Below are positions 50,871-60,961 of a DNA stretch of 64,000 bases, piece by piece (the first letter of the stretch is position 1; each line of letters begins with the position of its first letter). Position numbers and translations under genes: made by a program. This stretch comes from Isoperla grammatica (taxonomy: Eukaryota; Arthropoda; Insecta; Plecoptera; Perlodidae): the NCBI GenBank assembly GCA_945910005.1, contig OX246740.1, positions 674,917-738,916 on the forward strand. The letters run 5' to 3'. A model generated the notes under the pieces. The model had not been told where the DNA came from. It ran no database searches and saw only the letters and a list, made by a program, of their open reading frames with translations.

Positions 50871-52156
50871 AAGTTAAAATGGTTGCAAGTTGTTGCTGGA
50901 ATAAGCTAAAATTTTTGGGAGGGCATGTACCTACTATAAGCCTATTACTAATTTTGTGATCGCGAGTTTTGCGCATATTTGGAAGACAAAACGTTTAACA
51001 TGCCTACTACACGTATACGTATATCATTCGTTTCATGTTGCAATGATTATATGTTATTTCTGAATTTAATGGAAAGTGGCGTATCCAGGGGGGCTTCTTT
51101 TGGTGGCTGGAGCCCCCCCCCCCCCTACTTCTCCCGAAATCCGAGTTTTTAAAGGCAACATTTAATAATTTCTCGATTTGCTTTGAAAACTCTGCCGTAA
51201 GTAGAACTGTATTAATTGAAATTAATTGTTGGTCATTTTGTTATAATAATGAATGGTAATGTTTGAAATTGTATTTGGCGCCGTTCAAACAAATTGATTT
51301 CAGTCGCAGTTGATTTAGATCAAATTTTTTAATGTAACTTATGAAGGAAATAATACTATGCAATGCTAACTTATTTCTAAAAAAGGAAAAATTATACCAT
51401 AAGTGCAATAAATTCAATCTTGGTAAATTATCCCTTTCAGCAATCAACCTACAAATAAACTCCCTCTAAAACACTGTAAAAACCATGCCAAAAATACGTT
51501 ATAGACAATCGCGTGCGGTGCAGTGGTGGGGGGCATCTTCCCAACACCCACCATTGCTTCAGGTAAAAGACTTCGTTTGTGACATCACCCCCCCCCCCCC
51601 CCCCCGCCCCCCGAAATATATTCCTGCGTACGCCCTTGGAATAGAGCTTTTGTGTTACACTGTTATTTGCATTATATTTCAAAACATCAGCTCGAGTTTC
51701 AAGCTAACGTTACTGGGTCAAATATCGCTTCTGCAATGCCATTTGTGTAGAGTGTAGATATATTTAGTTTGACATAATTTGTAGCTCCACCCCCTAGTTG
51801 TATGACCACCGTCCAGCATAACAAATATAACTTATTATAAATAATGTTATCTCATACGAATAAAATTATGATATGGTTTTGTCAAGTTGTCACGTGGTAA
51901 GGGTCGGTCACAGCGATGGAGGGGATCAGGAGGAAAGCGTCTCAATTCTTATTTATTTGAGATTTGTTCCTTTCATTTGTTGTGTTGATGTTCTTATCTT
52001 CTGTGTGGGTGCATTGATGGCGAGGGCGCATATGCGCATATGCGCTCAGCGCATATCGGGACCCTGCTAACTGCGCCAGGCCCATCTGTGCCAAACCCAA
52101 CCATGCCACTCTCATTTGTTCCATGATCAACTGTGCCAAAAAATCAAAGCAAGCCG
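50871..52156. other. Intergenic stretch
   Basis: C runs at about 51113 and 51589-51605, GCGCATATGCGCATATGCGC near 52025, and a degenerate 23-26-bp repeat (CTGTGCCA-type words, 52070-52140). No gene recognised. Confidence 0.5.
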
Positions 52157-52160
52157 TAAG

Positions 52161-52185
52161 TTAGGTTAGGTTAGGTTAGGTTAGA
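52161..52185 (+). repeat. Short interstitial (TTAGG)5
   Basis: Five TTAGG units followed by a run of about 18 G. TTAGG is the ancestral arthropod telomere repeat; a tract this short is interstitial, not a chromosome end. Confidence 0.8.
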
Positions 52186-52292
52186 GGTTGCGGGGGGGGG
52201 GGGGGGGGCTTTAACGCCACGTCCATCTATATTCTATGCCAAGGGTTTTGGGAGGGATGAAATGGGGCGCATATCAGCATAGTTTAGTGTCA

Positions 52293-52627
52293 GGTCCATT
52301 AAGTTGTAACCACCCATTTCAGCACAAACGATGAAACCAATCGCATTCGGTAGTGCAACGTTTGTGCTGGTTTGTGCCGCAAACCGCATCGTTTGTGGTT
52401 CCGTTTCCGTTCAAAAGTTACAGACACTTGAATAGGTGGTTGTAACCACCACTAAGCATTAAGCATTAGGCATTAAGTTGTAACCACCTATTCAAGTGCC
52501 TGTAACTTTTGAACGGAAACAGCACAAACGATGCGGTTTGCGGCACAAACCAGCACAAACGTTGCACTAACGAATGCGATTGGTTTCATCGTTTGTGCTG
52601 AAATGGGTGGTTACAACTTAATGGACC
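52293..52627. mobile_element. Long-arm palindromic element, 335 bp (MULE-like?)
   Basis: Arms of about 155 bp begin GGTCCATTAAGTTGTAACC. Landmarks TTTCAGCACAAACGATG and CAAAAGTTACAG recur as complements. Flanked by near-identical 11-bp direct repeats TTTAGTGTCAG (52283-52293) and TTTAGAGTCAG (52629-52639). Long arms and 9-11-bp duplications are Mutator-like. Non-coding. Confidence 0.75.
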
Positions 52628-52936
52628 TTTTAGAGTCAGCTTACTGCTTACTTCTTCCGCGAAGGGGCTCCGAAAGGGGCTGTGCACAACCAATATTATT
52701 GCAAATGTAAGGGGTTCGGGCTCGGGGGGGTGGGGGGGCAATGGGTGATGGAACGTTACTCACAGGGAACGGATTTGAGATCTAATTTTTGTGGTATACC
52801 ATGTGATGATGTTATGTGCTGATGTGATGTAGGCCTACTGTGTCAGAACGGGGAAAAGTACTTCCCCAGTCAGAGCATACAAAGTATATAATTAGTTATC
52901 TGTGGTCAGAGCTTTGTGATGTTGATGATAGTAACT
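52628..52936. other. Intergenic stretch
   Basis: Starts at the right flank of the 52293 palindrome. G-rich tract near 52722-52740; nothing else recognised. Confidence 0.5.
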
Positions 52937-53012
52937 TGGGTTTTACACGTCTCATATTTTTGCAAGGATGGCCAATCGAGACGATGTAAACGCCAAGCCA
53001 CATGACATCCAG
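52937..53012 (-). mobile_element. SINE 3' domain
   Basis: Reverse complement of the domain seen at 37981-38136: ACGTCTCATATTTTTGCAA and GGCCAATCGAGACGATG. Confidence 0.55.
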
Positions 53013-53254
53013 CTCAGTTCCCGCCAGCGGCGACGCTATAAGATGTTACATTAGGGGGGGGAGGCTCTGGGGCGAGTATACAAGTTTCGGGGGGGGGGGC
53101 GGGGCGGATGTAAGTCGCAATTTGGATAAATAACCCCCCCCCCCCTTTTCCGGCAGCACGAACCTTGGTCTACCGGATAAAATCGCAGCAGCATTAAAAA
53201 AATAAAAAATTACTGAACAAATCAACGTGGCTATGAGTGCATAGCGATTGCCAA

Positions 53255-53512
53255 CTGGTTGTGTGGGCGACCGTGGGGGCAAAGGCAATGCACGGGGAGG
53301 GGCGGGGCGATCGTCCCCCCTTCCAACACCTTAGCGTCACCATTTTACCCGCGTTCCACTTGGGGTAGCCTCTGGCAACCCTGCTTCGTTGCAACGTCGT
53401 TGGAGTGGGAGGGCGCATGCGTGTGCGGAGGGCTCACTGTGTTCCTTGACCTCCGCGCATTGAACTTCGTTTCGTTCCATTCAAGATAAGTGGTTGAAGT
53501 TGTCAAGACAAG
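53255..53512 (+). promoter_or_regulatory. TATA-less CpG-rich promoter with GC box, X-box and NRF1-type site
   Basis: Immediately upstream of the coding exon at 53513. GC box GGGGCGGGGC at 53299-53308. GTAGCC-TCT-GGCAAC at 53365-53379 fits the RFX X-box consensus GTNRCC-N(0-3)-RGYAAC. GGCGCATGCGTG at 53412-53423 holds the NRF1 core GCGCATGCG. The GC and CpG content contrasts sharply with the AT-rich surroundings. RFX sites of this kind often mark ciliary genes, but this is an inference from one motif. Confidence 0.5.
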
Positions 53513-53567
53513 ATGGATGATCTTCTCAACTCCATGGGTTTGCAGAAGTTTGCAGATGCTTTCAAGG
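53513..53567 (+). CDS. First coding exon of an unidentified gene (SAM-like N-terminus)
   Basis: ATG followed by 18 codons (MDDLLNSMGLQKFADAFK) and one extra base before AAGG|GTAAGT, a strong donor in phase 1. The start sits directly downstream of a GC-rich promoter and has an aagATGG context. The peptide has the hydrophobic spacing of SAM-domain helix 1 (Leu-Leu...Gly-Leu-x-x-Phe-Ala-Asp-Ala-Phe), where SAM proteins typically read GLxxYxxxF. This suggests a protein beginning almost directly with a SAM-type domain. No second exon was recognised to 64 kb; the gap at 57891-58090 or a long intron may hide it. What it encodes is unknown. The exon itself is well supported by start, donor and promoter together. 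Confidence 0.55.
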
Positions 53568-54919
53568 GTAAGTCACTCAATTTTTGCAATACAAACCTGA
53601 TTTGTAATAGTAGGATTAATATATCGTACTTACTCACTATTTATTGAATTATTATTGCCATTCAATTAGCACTCGGAAAGCGGGGAATTAGTCGATGATT
53701 AGAGACACGTAAAACTGTACAAGTATAGCGTTTTATGTAGGCTAGCTTGTCTAGTGATGGAACATTGAAAATTTTCAGAAAATTTTCAACGTGGCTTGAA
53801 AATTTTCATTAAAAATTTTCAATAATTTGGTTTTGTTTGTATTTTTGTAAGTATAGAGCATTGAAATAGGTTTAAAAGAAAGCAATAATTTGTTTTGAAT
53901 GTTACACATGTTGTTACATGTTACTCCTAGTTTCGTGACATAACAAGCCAAATCACACATTTGACTTTAACTAAATTTGTATTAATAGTTCCGTCACTAG
54001 AAACTATGAAAAGCCACAGTTTCTATTTACCAGCCAAGAAATATTATTTATTTATTATATTATCACTGAAATTGTCATCCTAAGGTTACTACTGCATTAT
54101 GTATTGTACTTTTAAGAGTCCAAAAAAATGGAACGCCATCATTGCAATTTCTCAGAAACTGTAACTTAGGTTCAGTCTTACAATGTCCCAATAACTACTT
54201 ATTCGTCGAATAGCTTGTTTTCTGCATGGCAACCACAAATCAAAACCCTTGAAATCCTCCAAATAGCTTAATTCAAGGCCGTAGGCAGGGGGGGGGGTTT
54301 AACCCCTACCCCAAAATTGTCCTTTTAAGAATAAAATACGAGGATCAAATGTGTTAATGTATTACTAAATTAGTATATACTTCTTTTCATTTTCATCCTT
54401 CCTTTCAAAATAATACCTTATCAAAAACACACGTTCTTAGAAATTATTGAAATAGAACTCAGCTCTCACCGGATACTGTTGGTCTAATTACTGGCCTGTT
54501 TCACCACCCACCAAGGTCTCGCGTTGAACGACCCCCAATTGGTCCGACCTACAAGTGCCTAAAAACGTGGACATTTGTGATATGTGGAAATTTCAGTGAC
54601 CATCGGTAGCATTTCACTGCTTCGTCTTGGTCTTCTCAGCTCTGGCTACTAAACGCAAGCCTCAGTCACAGGGAAGCAAATTGAATTTCGTTTCTTTTTC
54701 AAAATCAAGCAATTGTTGTTAAAGCGGACAGTGTTGTGGATAGTGATAAAGTAGTTATATATTCAAAGTTTAGACACAACCCAATTCATCTGGATGTGAG
54801 GAATATTATAACAGGCATCTTTACATACAATTTCTAGACGATTTTATAAGATAAGAACATGTATTTACCATTAGATCGTAGAACATCCTAATTGACTGAA
54901 AGGCTTCGCTGCCCACATC
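53568..54919. other. Intron of the 53513 gene, unannotated
   Basis: Includes a G-run at about 54288-54297. A stretch at 54645-54710 reads Lys-Arg-Lys-Pro-Gln-Ser-Gln on the plus strand after a ttctcag and resembles the start of some hAT-type transposases, but it stops quickly. No exon confirmed. Confidence 0.4.
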
Positions 54920-55626
54920 CAGGGAGTCGAACCAAAATTTATTTCGGTTCGGTTCGGGTTCTGGCTCACAATTATTTGTATTTTTTCGGTTCCGGTTTCG
55001 GTTCCGGTTCAACTAAGGTTTAAACCGGTTTAAATCTACTTAACTCGTTTTTTTTTTTATAAAAATGGATACTAAATATAATATAATATTTAATTGTTAC
55101 ATAAACTTTACTGTGGAATTTGCATAATTGCTAAACGAAAACAAATCATTTTCTTGGTTCCAGTCAGTACGTTTGTTAGGGCGCGACAGCTTCCCTTATA
55201 CGTATAAAATTACGAAAAAAAATGATCGATTACACAACACAACAACCCCTAACTTTCTAGTTTCTATGGGCTTGGCTCTGGAGAAAAGTAGGTCATTGGC
55301 CGGTGGGACGGTCTATTAATAGAGCGGTCAGGGAAGGGGGTGGCCGGTTGGGGACCACACAACGATGAAGAAGGTAGAAATTTAAAAATTACTGGTTGCC
55401 ACGTTTCACCTAAGTTTTTTGTGTTACTGACAATGTTACTTACAGTGAAAGTGTAACTAAATTCGTGTTGTGAACCGTTATTGAACCGAAATTAACCGAA
55501 ACTATTTTTCGGTTTCGGTTCGGTTTCGGTTTTACCAAAAAAAATATTTCGGTTCGGGTTGCGGTTCCGGTTCATAAAAAATAACGTTTTTTTCGGTTTC
55601 CGGTTTTGGTTCGGTTCGACTCCTAG
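54920..55626. mobile_element. hAT-type MITE, 707 bp, same family as 49103-50078
   Basis: Left end CAGGGAGTCGAACC, identical to the first copy. Right end is the complement of CTAGGAGTCGAACC. Perfect 8-bp duplications CCCACATC at 54912-54919 and 55627-55634. The interior repeats GGTTCGGTTTCGG-type motifs near both ends. Non-coding. Confidence 0.92.
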
Positions 55627-57314
55627 CCCACATCACACTTTTGTGTGTAACAAAAGATACTTCGAGCTACATTTCCGACAGCATGTAAATTGCTATGCGC
55701 TCAAAGACCAGAGAGAATCATTTTGCTTTCCGCCTGCAAAACTATTATATTCCCTATTATAAGCAGCCAACACTCCTCACATCTGCCCCCCCCCCCCCCC
55801 CCCTTCACCTCGCCGACCGATTCGCACAAAACACTAAACAGTGCCCAGTCTACCTGGCATGGCGACAGTGATAGCGCTTCACTGGCCTAACATCCTAATT
55901 ATCATTTCTAAAGACGGACCAAACAAGATTTTCGTATTTCGTGTCTCTTCCTCCTTCGTTCGACTCCAGATAAATAAATGAGAGATCATATGATATTCGT
56001 AAAGCGGGAAATAATGTTCCACACGTGCTTGTAATAATCCTACTTTATTTTTTAAGAGTTGCTATTATTATAATTTGTATTATTATAATTTGTGTTTAAT
56101 GGCAATATATCTGGGCAAATTTCAGTACTTTTTTGCAGACCTACATAATTCGTTACTGATATAGTAGGTGGCTCACGCGTTTCACACGGTACTCTTCAAG
56201 TGGTCGCCGATTCTATACCTGCCCCCAGCAATCTTACTATAGAATAATCGTTATCTTATAGCCAAACAAATGGCGATTATTGAGATTAAGTCGTACGTAT
56301 AAGAGCTTTTAACTATTGCCTCCACACTATCATGCGCTTTGGACCGTTTTGAAAGTTGGGGGGGGGGGGGGGGGGTCGACTGTGTATAAGTAAACTCTCT
56401 TCTGTCTCAACGAGTGGATAGAGGAGCCCCCCAATTATAGCGCCGCAGACGGAAGTTTTTAAAATCACGCTTTTAGAGTGCGTTTTGAGCGTATCAGAAA
56501 AAATACCAGACAATGTATGATACCGAAATACTGTCGTTTTTGTAGTGCAAAAACCAGAAAACCACCGATCGAAAACAATTGTAATACATGAGAATTATTT
56601 AGTTTGGCAACATGCCGCCCGTGGCTCGTATAGGTAGCTGTACTTAGCTGTTGATTTCGTGAGTACGTTCTGGACTACAGATATCTGATATTGTAAACCA
56701 AGTGGGACGCGGGACTTATAACTGAATATCGGGACTCGGGACTGTTCCGCTGAAAGCGGGACGTATAGCAACCCTAGTTGAGACGCGTGCTCATCGCAAA
56801 CACAATATTTGTGGCTCCAGGCGCAATATGACCGCACCAGCACATGTAACAAATTCACACTTAGTAAAAAAAGCGCTACTACAGTAGTACTTGTTGCCAA
56901 TCGCAGTTGGTAGTGGTTGTATTTGCCGTCTCATCAAAGGGATGATAAGGCCACCTATAACTGATAATACTAAGAATGCCAAATTAATGGGGCAAAGAGC
57001 AGGAAAGGAGCATACATTTTGCTCCCCTTGCCCCCCCCCCCCCCCCGGTTTCTAGTTCGCTGCCCACTTTATGCCTCATTAGTCACCAACAGTCAATTAG
57101 ATTCTAACATCTAGCTAGGCAGTGATGGCGAACCTTTTAGGAGTGGTGTGCCAAATATCATGATAGAACTAACCGATGTCAACTGCGTATGCCACTTCAC
57201 TCTGGTGTCGTACACAGGGTTGCTACAGCTGGAGGGACACATCTTTCCAAGCAAACAAAGCACGGAAGTTTTGGGGGGAAAAGCCCCCCCAAAAATAACG
57301 CCGCCAGCGAAATA
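55627..57314. other. Repeat-rich intron or intergenic stretch
   Basis: C or G runs (about 55789-55804, 56358-56376, 57030-57046). 56400-56580 is a diverged relative of the interior of the 22941 hAT MITE. A possible right end of another hAT element, reading GTATAGCAACCCTAG, is at about 56762-56786. A possible left end (CAGGGTTGCTACA) is at about 57218. No gene recognised. Confidence 0.4.
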
Positions 57315-57317
57315 TGT

Positions 57318-57400
57318 AAATACCAGGCGTTTGATTGATTATTGGTGTTTAACGACGTACTCGACAACTATGGTCATATGACGTCGGTGAGTGGGTGATA
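57318..57400 (-). mobile_element. SINE 3' domain, diverged copy
   Basis: On the minus strand: CACCCACTCACCGACGTC, CCATAGTTGTCGAGTACG, TCGTTAAACACCAAT and an ATCAATCAAA tail. The block order matches the copy at 38060-38136. Confidence 0.55.
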
Positions 57401-57890
57401 CATGAGGATGAATGAATGGGGGTGATTGTAGGATAGGGATGGATGGTGAACATTTACAGGGGTACGGGGATTGAAGGAAGGGGAGGACGTGGACTGCTTT
57501 TCGTCTGATTTCTCCCCCTCGACCAGTCTGGCTTGGGTGGCCCTACCAGAAGCATAAGCTTCCGCCGACATAGCTGTCGAGATCATTAAAGCACGCAAAC
57601 CTGCCCACCACGGTAAGGTAGCAGTCCCAGGGCAGGACCAGGCTTTTTAAAGTGCGTCCTGCGCGTTTCATAAAAAAAAAAAAAATACCGGACAAAATGC
57701 AATACCGAAATCCTGTCGTTGTTGTAGTGCAAAACCTGAAAACCGCCAAAACAGACGATAATTATTTAGTAACAAATTTTGGAGCTTGGGAAGTTGATAA
57801 CAGTTACTGTTATGTGTGATGACTGTGTTGATAGTTGTTGATAACGTTCTCGATATCTGATATTTTCTAAATGAGACATCGCAATATTTT
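57401..57890. other. Stretch before the second gap
   Basis: Possibly the body of the SINE whose tail is at 57318. 57640-57760 again resembles the hAT MITE interior (GCGTTTCATAAAA, ATACCGAAATCCTGTCGTT). Confidence 0.35.
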
Positions 57891-58090
57891 NNNNNNNNNN
57901 NNNNNNNNNNNNNNNNNNNNNNNNNNNNNNNNNNNNNNNNNNNNNNNNNNNNNNNNNNNNNNNNNNNNNNNNNNNNNNNNNNNNNNNNNNNNNNNNNNNN
58001 NNNNNNNNNNNNNNNNNNNNNNNNNNNNNNNNNNNNNNNNNNNNNNNNNNNNNNNNNNNNNNNNNNNNNNNNNNNNNNNNNNNNNNNNNN
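57891..58090. other. Assembly gap (200 N)
   Basis: Exactly 200 N, same length as the first gap, so a fixed-size placeholder is likely. Confidence 1.
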
Positions 58091-58215
58091 GGGGCGGGAC
58101 TCACTCCTAGACCCGTCCTGGGGAAGCGACTTGAGCGGGGATGTGAACAAGTCTGTTACCGTTCACATTATTATTTAGAGCCAATCCACAATGGAAATTA
58201 AGTTTAACAGTAACG

Positions 58216-58281
58216 TTTTAACCAATTCTATTGGCTGACGAGCAACAATGCGCTCTCATCAGCCAATAGGATTGGTTAGAT
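58216..58281. repeat. Short palindrome
   Basis: Arms TTAACCAATTCTATTGGCTG and CAGCCAATAGGATTGGTTA around a loop of about 20 bp. Confidence 0.75.
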
Positions 58282-58302
58282 TAGAACCTTGCGGTTATGC
58301 TT

Positions 58303-58463
58303 GTTGCACTACATGGACGTCGACGAGCGCCGAGCGCCGGAAGTAGATGATCCGAAGAAGTTGGAACCAACCAGCTTCGGCGCTTGCAAGCGTCGCTTCG
58401 CCCTGATTGGTCGGATCATCCACTTCCGGCGCTCAACGCTCGTCGACGTCCATGTAGTGCAAC
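58303..58463. mobile_element. Foldback element, arms about 52 bp
   Basis: Arms begin GTTGCACTACATGGACGTCG and run through GAGCGCCGGAAGT...GATCCGA. The centre carries a second, smaller inverted pair (AGCTTCGGCGC...). A 119-codon frame through it is a by-product of the arms. No target duplication seen. Confidence 0.75.
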
Positions 58464-58795
58464 CAGCATTACTGTTCATTTTCATTGTGGACCTGCCTTT
58501 ATTGTCTAATAATGGACCAATTGCGGACCTGTATCTGTTGGTAAATCAGTGCACCACTAAACTATCTCTGGAAGTCGGCAGTGTCCGCCATTTTTACACT
58601 TTGACTACGGTTTCAGGCTTTTCACATTGTTGGTTTGTAGTTGCCTAACAATAGGGGTATAAACGGGCGTCAGTTTGCAGTACCGGAAATAAGAATCGTA
58701 GACGCGCTTTCCAACACTATTGCAGATTCATACGTCCACGGTCTAACGACGTACTCGTACTCTTGTGACGTCACTTAAGACAGCCAGAGCATAAG
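58464..58795. other. Unannotated stretch
   Basis: No gene or repeat recognised between two foldback elements. Confidence 0.5.
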
Positions 58796-58971
58796 GGCCC
58801 GAATGCATAGTTCACACTAAAGCCCTGTTCAACTCAGCCTCACCTCAGCCTCACCTAGCCACCAATCACAGAGCCGTCCATATGGCAATGCCGTTCCGTG
58901 ATTGGTGGTTGGGCGAGGCTTAGGAGAGGCTGAGTTGAGGAAGGCTTGAGTCTGGACTATGCATACGGACC
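58796..58971. mobile_element. Foldback MITE, 176 bp
   Basis: Outer ends GGCCCGAATGCATAGT and the complement of GGTCCGTATGCATAGT. Inner arms CAACTCAGCCTCACCT and CCACCAATCAC with complements. Ends of this style occur in PIF/Harbinger-type elements, but flanking duplications are unclear. Confidence 0.6.
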
Positions 58972-59589
58972 AGAAGTCTTTCTAGAGCTAACATCATAGA
59001 TGAGTGAGGCATTGACCAACCAAATGTCAGTATTTCACAAAGCGCACCTGCCGATTGGCTCCGAGTTACTTATTTATGACGTCAGAATTCACAACGTTAC
59101 TGTGGAAATACTTTACCTTGGACTTGTTGCATCTCGGAGGTGTCAAACGGCTGAGAAGTTTGGGGCAAAGGAACAAGTAGGGGGATCTAGTTTGTTCGTA
59201 TCTTACGACTGGCAGAGTCACGACTCAGGTGAATCTCCCTGGCCGTGCCCTGGTGTAGTGCCCTGGTAGATGAGCCCTGGTAGATGCTGGCATAGTATTC
59301 AAGTTGAACACAAGACCAAACACGCTTCCATGTTATTTATAAAACCAAGGTGGTGCGTTTTGTGCGGTGATCGTGAGTGAAAGTGGAAAGAGGAGAGAGA
59401 GTGTTGACAAATAATTCCATTTATAAAGTCGGAGAAAATAAAAGCCGGAGAAGACGAAGCTGCCAGCGCTCGCGTAGACTTGTGCGGACGAAGACGGAAC
59501 TAGAGGCGATGCGATTTCCTACCCATTTCCCTCTGAAAGGGTAACAACATGGCGTCAACTAGGGTTGATTTCCGTTCCGCATCTTCCTG
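58972..59589. other. Unannotated stretch
   Basis: Short open frames only, none with recognisable features. Confidence 0.45.
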
Positions 59590-59754
59590 CTTTGAAACAA
59601 CGACTAGGTGTCTTCGTCTATAGTGCGACCACTCTAAGATAACAGGGACAAGGTGTCTTCGTCTATAGTGCGACCACTCTAGTGCGACCACTCTAAGATA
59701 ACAGGGACAAGGTGTCATTATGATTGTATATTGTATAGTGCGACCACTCTAAGC
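59590..59754. repeat. Short irregular tandem duplication
   Basis: GTGTCTTCGTCTATAGTGCG and CGACCACTCTAAGATAACAG recur two to three times with internal slippage. Confidence 0.85.
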
Positions 59755-59834
59755 CAAGGTCCACTAGATCGCTTGTAGCGCGCGCGCTTTGCGCTTCGCA
59801 ATTACTCCGCTAGGAGTAAATCCAGTAGACCTTG
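59755..59834. mobile_element. Miniature hAT-type element, 80 bp
   Basis: Terminal repeats CAAGGTCCACTAGAT and the complement of CAAGGTCTACTGGAT (13 of 15 match). Perfect 8-bp duplications CTCTAAGC at 59747-59754 and 59835-59842. The interior is GCGC-rich. It is inserted in the last unit of the 59590-59754 tandem duplication. Confidence 0.8.
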
Positions 59835-59862
59835 CTCTAAGCTAGCAAGGGCAATGTATTGC

Positions 59863-59893
59863 ATCTGTCTGTCTGTCTGTCTGTCTGTCTGTC

Positions 59894-59935
<42 letters not shown>

Positions 59936-59944
59936 ATGTAAGTT

Positions 59945-59996
<52 letters not shown>
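59863..59996. repeat. (CTGT)n microsatellite
   Basis: Over 30 tetramers with a few interruptions. Thr-Asp-Arg-Gln and Cys-Leu-Ser-Val frames are translations of the tetramer. Confidence 0.98.
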
Positions 59997-60699
59997 CTTA
60001 TAACCTCGAGAGTCCCGTGTTTTGAATTCATCATTTATATTATGTAGCCTATGCATTTGTATTCATTCACAAATGATGTGATGTATTCATCATTTGTAGC
60101 CTATCATATTGTATTCATCATTGATGATGAGTCAAATATAAATATATTTACTGTATTAATATGTTGATTTTAGGTATTTTCAGTTATGATGTGAAACAAG
60201 ACGCATTAATAATATTTCCTCGACGTTCCTTCAGACAGTGGCAAATAATGTGTGATGTTAGAAATTAATTAGCAACTATCAATAATATCGTCAAGTTGGT
60301 AACATTCCGGTAGAAGCCGAACGCATCAAAGCAACCGACCCTCCCTTATTGAATAACATTACATTCGCCGTATCGCCCCATACGCACCCATAAACTGTTA
60401 ACTACCCATTAACACCACAGCCCTCGTAAAGTCAACACTATGAATTTAAATCGTACGTTTACTTTACTTACGAAGGCGGTGGCTGGCCGTAGCTTTTATT
60501 GGCCGACTAAATTACAAATTGAAAGTGTTCCGGTAACTTAGTCGTAAACGTGTTTATTAATAACCGGCGTCGGTTTATGAGGCGAGACGGGAAGATTGGC
60601 TTGAAGTTATTTGTGAAGCATAAAACAGCCTGGCAGGTGGAAAAGCGTAGAAAACAATGAAAACGTCTACATAACTATGATAATATTTCTAAAGTCGTC
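59997..60699. other. Unannotated AT-rich stretch
   Basis: Repeated ATTCATCATTTGTAGCCTA-type words at 60025-60120; no gene. Confidence 0.5.
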
Positions 60700-60948
60700 A
60701 AATAGACTAGATGCATTCTGGTGTCAAGAAAATCAACTTCTTAAAGGAGTGGGTTAGCTGTCAATTTTCATTGTTGTTTTATTGTTATTATTCATCAATG
60801 GCGCTGAAAGGGGGTTGCTTAGCAGCGCTATCTATGTTAGCTGTCCTCTATTAGAGGACAGCTAACCTAGCCACAGCTAAAATGGACAGCTAACCCACTC
60901 CTTTAAGAAGTTGATTTTCTTGACACCAGAATGCATCTAGTCTATTTT
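60700..60948. mobile_element. Foldback element, arms about 65 bp, with a central palindrome
   Basis: Arms start AAATAGACTAGATGCATTC and run to GGGTTAGCTGTC, almost perfectly complementary. A separate perfect 13-3-13 palindrome (TTAGCTGTCCTCT) sits at 60837-60865. No target duplication identified. Confidence 0.8.
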
Positions 60949-60961
60949 GAGTGCTCTATAA

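Noticed and set aside
52161..52185. Chromosome end
   Set aside because: Only five TTAGG units, with unrelated sequence and genes on both sides.
58289..58648. 119-codon plus-strand frame
   Set aside because: Its first half lies in the arms of a palindromic element; composition is not gene-like.
59802..60056. Thr-Asp-Arg-Gln repeat protein
   Set aside because: Translation of (CTGT)n; the frame depends entirely on the tetranucleotide.
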